Source of the DNA: Candidatus Palauibacter australiensis
GTDB lineage: Bacteria; Gemmatimonadota; Gemmatimonadetes; Palauibacterales; Palauibacteraceae
Length of the DNA stretch: 40,464 nucleotides
Direction: 5' to 3'
Assembly: GCA_026705295.1 (NCBI GenBank)
Contig: JAPPBA010000045.1
Location: forward strand, 1 to 40,464
Shown here: piece by piece, positions 1-7,737 of the stretch
How the letters are laid out: each line of letters starts with the position of its first letter
Position numbering within the stretch: position 1 is the first letter of the stretch
Position numbers and translations under genes: made by a program
The notes under the pieces: generated by a model
Seen by the model: only the letters and a program-made list of their open reading frames with translations
Told to the model about the DNA's origin: nothing
The model's database searches: none

Positions 1-190
1 GGCCGGGGCGCGCCCGGCCGCCGGCCCGGAGCGCGGCCCGGCCGGCGATGACGCAGAGCAGCCCCGCCGCGATCGCCGCGGGAGCGTGAAGGGCGACGGC
101 GTCGGCACGGGCGAGCGCGAGCCCGGCCACATCCCCGGCGGCGAGCGCCAGAGCCGTCAGAAGCAGGGGCGACAGGGAGCGGGACGTCGA
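1..190 (-). CDS. ComEC/Rec2-like membrane protein, N-terminus only (runs off left edge)
   Basis: An open minus-strand frame runs from an in-frame stop at 193-191 off the window edge. It encodes a hydrophobic Leu/Ala-rich start (SPLLLTALALAAGDVAG, then AAIAAGLLCVIAGRAAL) that looks like the two N-terminal membrane helices of ComEC/Rec2, the competence DNA-uptake channel. No ATG lies in frame. A strong GGAGG (199-195) stands 7 nt before an ACG at 187-185; CTG (175) and GTG (130) are the other candidates and are badly spaced from it. The gene follows the LapA-like gene on the same strand. Only about 60 residues are visible, so the family is a guess from N-terminal character, and another polytopic membrane protein is possible. 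Confidence 0.4.
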
Positions 191-250
191 TCAGCCTCCG
201 GGCGCAGGGTACGGCCCTACGCTCGGAGCGGGCGTCAACCGTCCATCAAC

Positions 251-616
251 TCAAAGGAGGGGACTCGGCTCCGATCGGTCCGGCGGGCCCGGGAGCTCCG
301 CCCCGGCCGGAGACTCCACGTCAGCCGGAGACTCCATGTCAGCCGGGGGCTCCGACGCGACCGGCGGCTCGTATGCGAGGCGCGCCGACGCCGCCCGGTT
401 CGCGAGGCGACGGGCCCGGCGCTCGGCCCGCCACGCGAGCAGACTCGAGAGACCCATCCCCCCGAGGATGCAGGCGAAGACGACGAGTGAGAGCGGCGCG
501 CGGATGCGGAGGAAGGGCAGCACGACGTTCACGACTTCGTTGCCGTTCCGCACCGAAAACCAGAACGCCGCGAGGATGACGACGACGAAGGCGAGGAGCC
601 GCGTCACGAAGCGCAT
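251..616 (-). CDS. LapA-like (DUF1049) small membrane protein
   Basis: A 121-residue protein with two hydrophobic segments (about residues 7-24 and 40-62) separated by a short loop containing SVRNGNEVVNV, the layout of the LapA/DUF1049 family of small inner-membrane proteins. The C-terminal cytoplasmic tail is Arg-rich and then turns into a Pro/Glu/Ala repeat (about residues 88-110) made of 18-bp DNA units. The start ATG (616-614) overlaps the miaB stop as TGATG, so translation is probably coupled to miaB. In Escherichia coli LapA works with LapB in controlling LPS synthesis; here only the fold can be claimed, as no LapB neighbour is visible. Confidence 0.75.
   Translation of the reverse strand: MRFVTRLLAFVVVILAAFWFSVRNGNEVVNVVLPFLRIRAPLSLVVFACILGGMGLSSLLAWRAERRARRLANRAASARLAYEPPVASEPPADMESPADVESPAGAELPGPPDRSEPSPLL
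306..353. repeat. 18-bp in-frame tandem repeat, about 2.7 copies
   Basis: Units at 306-323 and 324-341 differ by one base, and a diverged third begins at 342. On the minus strand they encode repeating SPAD-type hexapeptides in the tail of the LapA-like protein. The unit is a multiple of three, so copy-number change keeps the frame. Confidence 0.8.
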
Positions 617-2025
617 CAGCAAGGCTGCCCCATGAAGGTCGCGCCGGTCGTCCCCGTGAGCCGCACCTGCGCGTACGTACCGATCCGGCAGGGGTCTCCG
701 GGGAAGGCGACGACCTTGTTCTGCTCCGTCCTGCCGAGCACGTCGCCCGGCGAACGCGCGGAGCGCTCGATCAGCACCTCGCGCCGCGAACCCACCTCGG
801 ATTCGTTGATCTCGCGCTGGATCGCGCGGTGCTCGCCGATCAGGCATTCCAGTCGCTTCGAGCCCACCTCGTCCGGCACGAAATCCGGGGCCGGGAAGCG
901 AGTGGCCGGCGTCCCTTCGCGCAGCGAGTACTTGTACAGATACGCATCGTCGAACCGCACCCCCCGCATCAGCTCCAGCGTGGCCTCGAAATCCGCCTCC
1001 GTCTCCCCCGGGAAGCCGACGATCACATCCGTGGAGAGCGCGATGCCGGGCACGTCGCGGCGGGCGGCCTCGACCTTCTCGAGGAACCCCTCGCTCGTGT
1101 AGCGCCGGACCATGCGCTTGAGGATGCGATCGGAGCCCGACTGCACGGGCAGGTGGAGCTGGCGGCAGATCGTCGGCTCCCCCGCCATTACCTTGAGCAG
1201 TTCCGGCGTCACATCGTTGGGATGGGGGGAGGTGAATCGGACACGGCGAATGCCGTCCACGCGGCTCACGGCCCGCAGCAGCGTCGCGAAGTTCCAGTCT
1301 CCGGACGTGTACGAGTTCACGGTCTGTCCGAGGAGCACGACTTCGGTGAACCCATCTTCCACGGCGCGCCGGGTTTCGGCGAGGACCGCCTCGGGCGTCC
1401 GGTTCTTCTCGGGTCCCCTCACATAGGGGACGATGCAGAAAGTGCAGCGATGATCGCAGCCGCGCTGGACCGTGATCCAGGCGCTTACGCCCTCCCGCCT
1501 CACGCTGTCCACGCCCTCGTAGTTCTCTTCCGCGTCGAGTCCGAGCAGCGTCTGTCCGCGCTCGATCGCGTTCGCCCGGATCGAACCGATGAGTGCCGGG
1601 AGAGCGCGGTAGGCGTCCGGCCCGGCCACCAGGTCCACGCCCGCTGCCTCCTCGATGAGCCTCGGGCCCAGCCGCTGCGCCATGCACCCCGTCACCCCCA
1701 GCACGAGGCCGGCGTGCCGCTTGCGGTGGCGTTGGAGTTCGCCGATCCGGCCGCGGACGCGCCTTTCCGCGTGCTCGCGAATCGCGCAGGTGTTCACGAG
1801 GATGACATCGGCGCGCTCGGGCGCGTCCACGCTCACGAAGCCCTCGTCGACGAGCAGCCCCTCCATCAACTCGGTGTCGTTGATGTTCATCTGACACCCG
1901 TAGGTCTCGATGTAGACGCGCCCTCCGAGCGGACGGGGGTCGCGGGGCCGATCCGCGCCGGGCGTCTTCAGGGTGACGAGCTTTGTCCTTTCCGGCTTTG
2001 TCCTTTCCAGCTTTGTCCCTTCCAT
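616..2025 (-). CDS. miaB: tRNA-2-methylthio-N6-dimethylallyladenosine synthase MiaB
   Basis: Radical-SAM methylthiotransferase that adds a methylthio group to i6A37 of tRNAs. The 469-residue product has the N-terminal MTTase domain with three cluster cysteines (C44 in YGCQMN, C80 in VNTC, C114 in VTGCMAQ), the radical-SAM CxxxCxxC (C190, C194, C197), and a C-terminal TRAM-type region (from about residue 400, with RTEQNKVV). The motifs match MiaB rather than RimO or MtaB. The ATG at 2025 lies 7 nt after the stop of the upstream outer-membrane gene and has no clear SD. Residues 2-17 are encoded by a 15-bp triplicate repeat and precede the conserved fold, so a start further downstream is possible. 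It ends in a TGATG overlap with the LapA-like gene. Confidence 0.95.
   Translation of the reverse strand: MEGTKLERTKPERTKLVTLKTPGADRPRDPRPLGGRVYIETYGCQMNINDTELMEGLLVDEGFVSVDAPERADVILVNTCAIREHAERRVRGRIGELQRHRKRHAGLVLGVTGCMAQRLGPRLIEEAAGVDLVAGPDAYRALPALIGSIRANAIERGQTLLGLDAEENYEGVDSVRREGVSAWITVQRGCDHRCTFCIVPYVRGPEKNRTPEAVLAETRRAVEDGFTEVVLLGQTVNSYTSGDWNFATLLRAVSRVDGIRRVRFTSPHPNDVTPELLKVMAGEPTICRQLHLPVQSGSDRILKRMVRRYTSEGFLEKVEAARRDVPGIALSTDVIVGFPGETEADFEATLELMRGVRFDDAYLYKYSLREGTPATRFPAPDFVPDEVGSKRLECLIGEHRAIQREINESEVGSRREVLIERSARSPGDVLGRTEQNKVVAFPGDPCRIGTYAQVRLTGTTGATFMGQPC
1981..2025. repeat. 15-bp tandem repeat, three copies, at the 5' end of miaB
   Basis: Three abutting 15-mers (1981-1995, 1996-2010, 2011-2025), beginning ctttgtcctttcc or ctttgtcccttcc on plus, encode EGTKL/ERTKP/ERTKL on minus. 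Each minus-strand unit carries an SD-like AAGGA or AAGGGA. Confidence 0.9.
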
Positions 2026-2032
2026 CGGTGGC

Positions 2033-3229
2033 TCAGCGCTGCCTGAGGGAGAAGGAGACGGTGACGCGCCGGAAGTTCTCCGCGAAGCCGACCGTAGCGA
2101 CGTCCCCGCGCGACCCGCTCTCGAAGGCGAGGTCGAATACGGCCAGTCCCTCCTGAAACTCCCAGCCGAAGCCGGCGGTGAAGGCGGATTCGTCGAGCGC
2201 TTCGGCACCCGGGCTGAAGGGGAGCCCCGTCCGCCGCCATCCGGCCCGAAGCGGCAACCGCCCGCCGAGCAGGGAGAGCGCGCCGTATTCGATCCCCCCG
2301 CCCAGCCAAGCGACATCGTGGGACTGGAACGCGGAGCCGGCCGCCGCGGCGCGCGACCCCACGGCCGACCACCCGGCCCGGCCACCGCCGGCGGTGACGA
2401 GGAGCTGGTCCGTCACGAGCACACTGCCGCCGAGTTCGATCGAGGTCGGCAGGTCGAAGTCCGCCTCGGGTTCCTCCGCCGCTTCGGGCGTCGCGTACAG
2501 TGTCCCTCCCGTCCCGAGTGACACCCCCGCCACGACGCGGTCCCCCAGACGGATCGATCCGCCCGCCCGGAAGCGCCAGGCTCTCCAAGACAGCTCCCTC
2601 GCCCCCACAATGCCGCCGAGCACGGGAGCCCCTCCGATCGGATCGTCGAACTGGCGGAAGAACGACTGCCGGAGCGAACCGGTCAGCCGCTGCGCCGAGA
2701 TCCCGACGCCCAGCGGCCCGAGGCGACGCGCAAGCGACAAGTCGATCGTGCTGATGCCGCCGTTGTGTTCCCGCGTCTCCTCGTAGGGCACCGCGCCGTC
2801 GTTCAGCCGCAACGTGTCCTGCAGGATGTTGGACCAATCCTGATCGAACTCGCCGCCGAAAGCCAGGCTGAAGGCCCAGTCGTTCTGCGGGACGAGCGCG
2901 CGGATCGTCGTGAAGCGTCCCCGGCCCGTGTCGATCGACCTGCTCTCGCCCTCCAGGGTCACGCCCTCGGTGGCCAGCGAGACGGAGAAGCCGGGTTCGG
3001 CGTGGAGCAGAAGGTCGGCCGGGTTCGTGAGACTGTACGATCCGCCGAGCAAACCGGAGCCCGATCCGCCGAGCGCGGCCGACCGCCCATCCACGGGCGC
3101 GACCGGATAGCCGAGCCCGATCGCCGTGAGCGGCGTCTGCGCCAGGACGGCAACGGGCGAAGCCGCCAGCGCGGCCAGGGCGAACCCGGCCCGGATCCAT
3201 CCGCGGAACCCTCGGGCGGCCGGCATCAC
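2033..3229 (-). CDS. Outer-membrane beta-barrel protein (PorV/FadL-like)
   Basis: A 398-residue protein with an N-terminal signal peptide (hydrophobic core about residues 13-28, ending VLAQT). A mature part follows of alternating short beta strands with many glycines and aromatics. It opens with GLGYPVAPVDGRSAALGG and has an SLTNPADLL element, the NPA-type signature seen in PorV/UPF0164 and FadL-like barrels. The last strand ends in VTVSFSLRQR. The start is GTG at 3229 or the adjacent ATG at 3226; both overlap the stop of the upstream lipoprotein gene (GTGATG). Location should be the outer membrane. Substrate is unknown; a transport or secretion-shuttle role is family inference only. Confidence 0.75.
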   Translation of the reverse strand: MMPAARGFRGWIRAGFALAALAASPVAVLAQTPLTAIGLGYPVAPVDGRSAALGGSGSGLLGGSYSLTNPADLLLHAEPGFSVSLATEGVTLEGESRSIDTGRGRFTTIRALVPQNDWAFSLAFGGEFDQDWSNILQDTLRLNDGAVPYEETREHNGGISTIDLSLARRLGPLGVGISAQRLTGSLRQSFFRQFDDPIGGAPVLGGIVGARELSWRAWRFRAGGSIRLGDRVVAGVSLGTGGTLYATPEAAEEPEADFDLPTSIELGGSVLVTDQLLVTAGGGRAGWSAVGSRAAAAGSAFQSHDVAWLGGGIEYGALSLLGGRLPLRAGWRRTGLPFSPGAEALDESAFTAGFGWEFQEGLAVFDLAFESGSRGDVATVGFAENFRRVTVSFSLRQR

Positions 3230-4458
3230 GGTACCGTGAAGTCCGGCGCCGAACTGAACACGATGCGGATCTGCGGCTGGAATTCCGGCGGCGATTCGGC
3301 GGAACCGAACTCCCAGTAGCCGAGCGCCTGCGCATCCGGATCCGCCCGGAAGCCGATCCGGATGCGCCTCAGCGAATCCAGGACGGCCCCCGCCATCAGG
3401 CGCGTGATGTCGAGGCGAACCGGCTCACCCTCGCGGAGTCGGGCGGGATCGAGCGTTGTCGTGACCAGGTCCCCGCTCCCGATCGGGGTCTTTTCGCCGG
3501 TCTCGAACGGGTCGCCTAGCAGACTCACCTTTCGGGCCTCGATCGTGCGCTCCGCCGCATGCAGATCGGGCGCGGCCAGCGGATGCAGGATGACCTCGGC
3601 CTGGCTGACCGTCGCCCCCTCGAGTCCCCCCTCCCCGTGGAGGCCGGGCGGCACGAACTCGAAGTAGATGCGCGAGGCGGGGAGACCGCCGACGCGAAGC
3701 TCCGTGCCGGTCGGAGGCTGTGGCGGATCCACGATGAACGCGTGCTCCTCCCAGAACTGGGACTGCGGAACCGGGAGGGTCCGCCCGACCAGGGTCGGAT
3801 CGTACCGGAGGACCATCTGTGCGACTCGGAGTTTCGTCTCGGGGCCGTCCAGCACGATGGCGAAGCCGTTGCCCCCGTCCTCCCTCTGCCACGCCTTCAT
3901 CAGCGAGTCCTCCGCCACGGCCGGCGTCATGAGGAGCGTATCCGAGACCGCCTCCAGCACCGCCGACGCGATCTCGACCCCGAGGCTGCCCCCGGGCTGT
4001 GTCCACGGAACCCCGGCGGTCGCCTCCTGCCACGTCGCGCGATGAGGCTCGAAACGCTCCCCCAGTTCGACGAGTTTCACTGTGACGGGAAACTCCGTGA
4101 ACTCCGAGCGGATCGTGTCCAGGCGGAGCAGGAACTCAACCTCCTCGAACCTCGCAACAGGCAGCGTGTCGACGAATGTCCGGATCGTGTCGGGGACGTT
4201 GAAGCGCGCGAGTCCGCGACTCGACACGTCCGTTCCGGCCGAGACGTAGACGAACGGCGCGGTGGATGGCCGGGCGAAGCCGGTCAGCGTCGTGTCGCGC
4301 CAGGACGGCAGATCGGAAACGGAGATGGTGACGTCCCGCGTCTCCACACCGGCGCCCGGCACGTTCTCGGAGCCCAGGGAGAGCGGGTCCTCCGCGCATG
4401 CGCCCAGCAACACCGGGAGGACCGTCGTGACGAGCGCCGCGAGTCTGCGTCCGTTCAC
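3226..4458 (-). CDS. Lipoprotein with DNRLRE-like beta domain
   Basis: A 410-residue product starting at a GTG that overlaps the cdd stop (GTGA, 4458-4455). The N-terminus is a lipoprotein signal with lipobox LLGAC (Cys about residue 20). The region at about residues 30-200 describes a strand-rich domain and contains the pattern W-x(2)-A-T-A-G-V-P-W-x(2)-P-G-G, typical of DNRLRE/CBM96-type domains in surface adhesion or carbohydrate-binding proteins. A second, similar half follows (about 260-400). The stop overlaps the start of the outer-membrane barrel gene, so the two are probably made together and may form an outer-membrane lipoprotein/barrel pair. Exact function is not recognisable. Confidence 0.7.
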   Translation of the reverse strand: MNGRRLAALVTTVLPVLLGACAEDPLSLGSENVPGAGVETRDVTISVSDLPSWRDTTLTGFARPSTAPFVYVSAGTDVSSRGLARFNVPDTIRTFVDTLPVARFEEVEFLLRLDTIRSEFTEFPVTVKLVELGERFEPHRATWQEATAGVPWTQPGGSLGVEIASAVLEAVSDTLLMTPAVAEDSLMKAWQREDGGNGFAIVLDGPETKLRVAQMVLRYDPTLVGRTLPVPQSQFWEEHAFIVDPPQPPTGTELRVGGLPASRIYFEFVPPGLHGEGGLEGATVSQAEVILHPLAAPDLHAAERTIEARKVSLLGDPFETGEKTPIGSGDLVTTTLDPARLREGEPVRLDITRLMAGAVLDSLRRIRIGFRADPDAQALGYWEFGSAESPPEFQPQIRIVFSSAPDFTVP

Positions 4459-4901
4459 GGGCCCGTCTCCCCCAGCGCGGCCATCTGCTCGAGCGAGAAA
4501 TTCGCCGGCAGCAGATCCCGCAACCGCCAGACGACGGACTCGCCGTTCGTTCCGATGCTCATGACCTCGAGTCCCCGGCCGAACTCGGCGAGCGCCTGGC
4601 GACACATGCCGCACGGCGGGGCCGGGGCGGCGCCGCTCGTCACGATGGCGATGCGGGAGAAGGCGCGCGCCCCCGAAACGACGGCGTGCCCGAGCGCGAC
4701 GCGTTCCGCGCACGTCCCCACGGGGTACGAGGCGTTCTCCACGTTGCACCCGGCGAAGACCCGGCCGTCATCGGCCTCGAGCGCGGCGCCGACGAGGAAA
4801 CGGGAATACGGAGCGTACGCGCGCTCGCGGGCCTCCCTCGCGTACGCGGCAAGGTCTTCCCATGAGAGCGGTGCTCCGGCTGTCACTCGAGTCTCGGTCA
4901 T
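4455..4901 (-). CDS. cdd: Cytidine deaminase
   Basis: Pyrimidine salvage enzyme converting cytidine and deoxycytidine to uridine and deoxyuridine. The 148-residue protein has the size of the homotetrameric class. The zinc site is complete: C64 and catalytic E66 in TCAERVAL, plus C97 and C100 in PCGMC. The substrate-binding NVENASYP lies at about 53-60. It starts at ATG 4901, overlapping the alr stop by ATGA, and ends overlapping the lipoprotein start by GTGA. The protein looks intact. Confidence 0.95.
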   Translation of the reverse strand: MTETRVTAGAPLSWEDLAAYAREARERAYAPYSRFLVGAALEADDGRVFAGCNVENASYPVGTCAERVALGHAVVSGARAFSRIAIVTSGAAPAPPCGMCRQALAEFGRGLEVMSIGTNGESVVWRLRDLLPANFSLEQMAALGETGP

Positions 4902-6070
4902 CGTCTTCCATCGGCAGCGTCGGCCCGCCCGCCCACGTAGTGTCGGGGCAGACGGCGTCCGATCGCCGTCAGCACTTCGTATTCGATCGTCCCGGCGGTC
5001 TCCGCAAAGTCCGCCAGCGCGATCTCCTCCCCTTCGTCACGGCCCAGGAACGTGGCCACGTCCGCAGCTTCGACACCCGGCGCGCCGGAAACGTCCACTG
5101 ACGTCACGTCCATGCAGACACCGCCACGGATCGGCACGCGGATGCCGCGGATGAGCGCCTGTCCCCGGTTCGACAGCCGCCACGGCAACCCATCCGCGTA
5201 CCCCATTCCCACAGTGGCGAGGCGTTCGCCGCGCCTCGTCGTGTAGGTGGCTCCGTAGCTGACGGTCGAGCCCGGCGCCAGGTCACGGACTTCCAGCACC
5301 CTCGCGCGTACCCGCGCCACACTTTCCGGGTCCGCCAGCGCGCCCGCGGAGCCCGTCCCCCGCCGTCCCCCGTACAGGTAGATCCCCGGCCTGACGAGCC
5401 CCAGATGATACTGCGGATCCGTCATCACCGCATCGCTGTTCGCCGCGTGGAGGAAGGGGACCTCGACGCCCACCGCCTCCAGGATCGATGCGGCTCGCCG
5501 CAAGCGGGTCACTTGAAGGGATGTCGCGTCGGGATCCGTTCCGGCGGAATGGAAATGCGTGTAGACGCTCGCCAGTGAGACGCCGCCGCGCGAGAGGATC
5601 GACGCGACCTCGGGCGCCCACGCGGCGGCCTCGGCCGCCGGGAGGCCCGCGCGACCCATGCCCGTGTCGATCTCGAGATGGGCGGGGATCCGAGTGGACG
5701 CCGCCCGCGCACCGGCGTCGAGTTTCGCAAACGACGCCAGACTCAGCACCGCGCTCTCAAGCCGCGCCTCGATGAGTTGCGAGACCTCGGCGGTGGCCGA
5801 GGGGGCGAAGACGATGATGCGGCGCTCGATCCCGCCCCGCCGGAGTTCGGCGCCTTCCGGCGGCGTCGCCACCCCGAAGGCGTAGGGCTCCAGGCGGTCG
5901 AGAGCGCGGGCGACCTCGATCGCGCCGAGACCGTAGGCGTCCGCCTTGACCATGGGGACGAAGCGGGCGGGAGCCGCATGTTCCGCCATGCGCCGGGCGT
6001 TCCGCGACAGCGCGGCCAGATCGACCTCGAGCCACGCTCGGTACGGGGGGTCTTCGCGCCTGCGGGTCAA
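4898..6070 (-). CDS. alr: Alanine racemase
   Basis: PLP enzyme that interconverts L- and D-alanine for peptidoglycan. From the TTG at 6070 the product is 390 residues. The PLP lysine is K42 in MVKADAYGLG, and the catalytic-tyrosine region is SYGATYTTRRGE. A GTG at 6115 would give 405 residues, but the extra 15 are Arg/Pro-rich, lie outside the conserved fold, and sit only 3 nt from a good minus-strand -10 (TATCAT, 6124-6119). The TTG is therefore preferred, although it lacks an obvious SD. Alr heads the operon alr-cdd-lipoprotein-barrel-miaB and is divergent from mazG. Confidence 0.93.
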   Translation of the reverse strand: MTRRREDPPYRAWLEVDLAALSRNARRMAEHAAPARFVPMVKADAYGLGAIEVARALDRLEPYAFGVATPPEGAELRRGGIERRIIVFAPSATAEVSQLIEARLESAVLSLASFAKLDAGARAASTRIPAHLEIDTGMGRAGLPAAEAAAWAPEVASILSRGGVSLASVYTHFHSAGTDPDATSLQVTRLRRAASILEAVGVEVPFLHAANSDAVMTDPQYHLGLVRPGIYLYGGRRGTGSAGALADPESVARVRARVLEVRDLAPGSTVSYGATYTTRRGERLATVGMGYADGLPWRLSNRGQALIRGIRVPIRGGVCMDVTSVDVSGAPGVEAADVATFLGRDEGEEIALADFAETAGTIEYEVLTAIGRRLPRHYVGGRADAADGRR

Positions 6071-6118
6071 GCGTCGCCGGGGGTTCGGGGGTCGAATGCA
6101 GCGGCGTCCTGCCACGGG

Positions 6119-6128
6119 ATGATACCTT
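6119..6128. promoter_or_regulatory. Overlapping divergent -10 elements for alr (-) and mazG (+)
   Basis: The 10-bp segment atgatacctt reads as TATCAT on minus (6124-6119) and TACCTT on plus (6123-6128). TACCTT lies 7 nt before the mazG ATG, which has no SD, suggesting a leaderless mazG message. No convincing -35 is seen on the plus side. This is motif reading only. Confidence 0.4.
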
Positions 6129-6135
6129 CGCCGTC

Positions 6136-6987
6136 ATGCGAGAGCCAACCGCACCGGCCGACGTCGAGACGCTCCACGCGAAGGAAGCGCACGAAGGGGA
6201 TGATGCCCTCGCCCGCGCCCTCGCGCTGGTCCGCTTCCTGCGCCTCCGCTGTCCCTGGGACGCGAAGCAGACGCCGCAGACGCTCCGTCCGTACCTCCTC
6301 GAAGAGGCGCACGAGGTCGCGGACGCGATCCGGGCGGGAGATGACGCCGACCTGCGGGGAGAACTCGGCGATCTGCTCCTGAATGTCGCCTTCCAGATCG
6401 TGCTCGCCGAAGAGCGCGGCGCCTTCGCGGCCGCCGACGTCGTCGAAGCGCTGGAGGCGAAGATGGAGGCTCGTCACCCGCACGTGTACGGCGATGCCGA
6501 CGCCCCGCCCGACTGGGAGTCGCTCAAGGCGGCGGAACGCGAGTCTCCGGATGACCCCTTCCACGGGGTCCCGGGGGGACTCGATCCGCTCAGCCGCGCG
6601 GCGCGCGTGCAGGAGCGGATGGCCGGTTTCGGGTTCGACTGGCCCGATCTCGCGGGACCTGTGGAAAAGGTGCGCGAAGAGACGGCGGAACTCGAGCGCG
6701 CGGCCGCCGAAGACGCGTCCGGGTCTCCCGCTTCGGCCGCGCCGCCCCGGATCGGGGAAGCGAGCCCGGAGGTCGTCGAGGAGGTCGGAGATCTGCTCTT
6801 CGCGGTGGTGAACGCTTCGCGGTGGGCCGGCGTGCACCCGGCCAACGCGCTTCTCGGCGCCGTCGAGAAATTCGAGCGGCGCTGCCGGCGCATGATCGAG
6901 CTGGCCGAGAATCGCGGACTCGACTGGAAGAACGCGGAACTCGCCACGCTCGACGCCGTGTGGGACGAAGTGAAAGCCGGCGAATAG
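6136..6987 (+). CDS. mazG: Nucleoside triphosphate pyrophosphohydrolase MazG
   Basis: House-cleaning NTP pyrophosphatase that hydrolyses NTPs to NMP and PPi. The 283-residue protein has two MazG domains. The first carries LRLRCPWDAKQT, LLEEAHEVADAI and ELGDLLLNVAFQ (about residues 35-95); the second carries VREETAELERA and EVGDLLFAVVNASR (about 180-235). The acidic metal-binding EExxE/D motifs are present in both. A Ser/Ala/Pro-rich stretch (about 195-210) is inserted between the halves of the second motif. The ATG is preceded by TACCTT rather than an SD. It converges on the gamma-glutamylcyclotransferase-like gene, 33 bp away. Confidence 0.95.
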   Translation: MREPTAPADVETLHAKEAHEGDDALARALALVRFLRLRCPWDAKQTPQTLRPYLLEEAHEVADAIRAGDDADLRGELGDLLLNVAFQIVLAEERGAFAAADVVEALEAKMEARHPHVYGDADAPPDWESLKAAERESPDDPFHGVPGGLDPLSRAARVQERMAGFGFDWPDLAGPVEKVREETAELERAAAEDASGSPASAAPPRIGEASPEVVEEVGDLLFAVVNASRWAGVHPANALLGAVEKFERRCRRMIELAENRGLDWKNAELATLDAVWDEVKAGE

Positions 6988-7020
6988 CAACCTGCCGGGG
7001 CCGCCGCGGCTCGCCGCCGC

Positions 7021-7737
7021 TCAGGCGGGGTCGCGCTCGCGATCCGACGCGCGAGCCGGGCGGGCGCGGTCCGTGAGTTCGTAGATGTTGCAGGCCCGCC
7101 ACACGGTCGCGCTCCCGGCCCCTACGTTCTTCATCTCGACGGGGGCAAGGATCCTCCGATAGGCTTCGCCCTCGAAGGCATCGAGCCGGTCCCAGGCCTC
7201 GGGCAGCGCGAGACTTTCGAACACCTTCACGGCGACTCGATCCCCGGAGCTCCCGGCGACGAAGCCGGGATAGCCCTGTCGCGCCGCCCAGCCGCGGTCG
7301 CGAAGCGTGCCCTCGACCGTCCCTTCCTCCCAGCTCCCGACGAGCGTCGCCACGTGATGATGGTTGTTCTCGCCGGGGAGGAGGGACCCGTACGCGGCCA
7401 GACGCCGCTCCGGGTGGTCGAGCAGGGCCTCGATCAGCCGTTCGAGGATCGGTTCGAGGTATTCCCGCAACGCCGCGGCGCCGGCTTCCCCGCCCGGTTC
7501 GGCCAGGAGCGCTTCGAGTTCCGCCAGCGCTCCCGCCGCGCCCGGCCGGCGGTCCTCGCCCGGTCGGCGGTCCTCGCCCGGCAGGACGGCGGCAAGCTCC
7601 TCGAACCCCGACAGCAGGGCGCGGAGGCGGGCGGAACTGCCTTCGGGCGCGAGCCGCGCTTCGTTGAGGCGGGAGAGCGCGCCCCGGAGGGGAGCCGGGT
7701 CGCAGATCGGGTCCGGCACCGGGCCGCCCGCGGTCAC
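7021..7737 (-). CDS. Gamma-glutamylcyclotransferase-like (GGCT/AIG2) protein with N-terminal extension
   Basis: The C-terminal half (about residues 112-225) is a GGCT/AIG2-like fold: YGSL at 116-119, the G-rich turn, and an acidic EGEAYRR (188-194) at the usual catalytic-glutamate position. Members release 5-oxoproline from gamma-glutamyl compounds or act on related amide adducts. The first 110 residues are an Ala/Leu/Glu-rich helical extension not needed for the fold, containing a perfect repeat GEDRRP-GEDRRP. Start GTG 7737 overlaps the stop of the upstream S33 hydrolase (GTGA). Substrate is unknown. Confidence 0.75.
   Translation of the reverse strand: MTAGGPVPDPICDPAPLRGALSRLNEARLAPEGSSARLRALLSGFEELAAVLPGEDRRPGEDRRPGAAGALAELEALLAEPGGEAGAAALREYLEPILERLIEALLDHPERRLAAYGSLLPGENNHHHVATLVGSWEEGTVEGTLRDRGWAARQGYPGFVAGSSGDRVAVKVFESLALPEAWDRLDAFEGEAYRRILAPVEMKNVGAGSATVWRACNIYELTDRARPARASDRERDPA
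7547..7582. repeat. 18-bp tandem repeat, two copies, inside the GGCT-like gene
   Basis: Two abutting 18-mers (7547-7564, 7565-7582) differ only at the last base and encode GEDRRP twice in the linker region of the protein. Confidence 0.85.

Noticed and set aside
86-490. 134-codon plus-strand frame at the left edge
   Set aside because: Antisense to the ComEC-like and LapA-like genes; Arg/Gly-rich with no family likeness.
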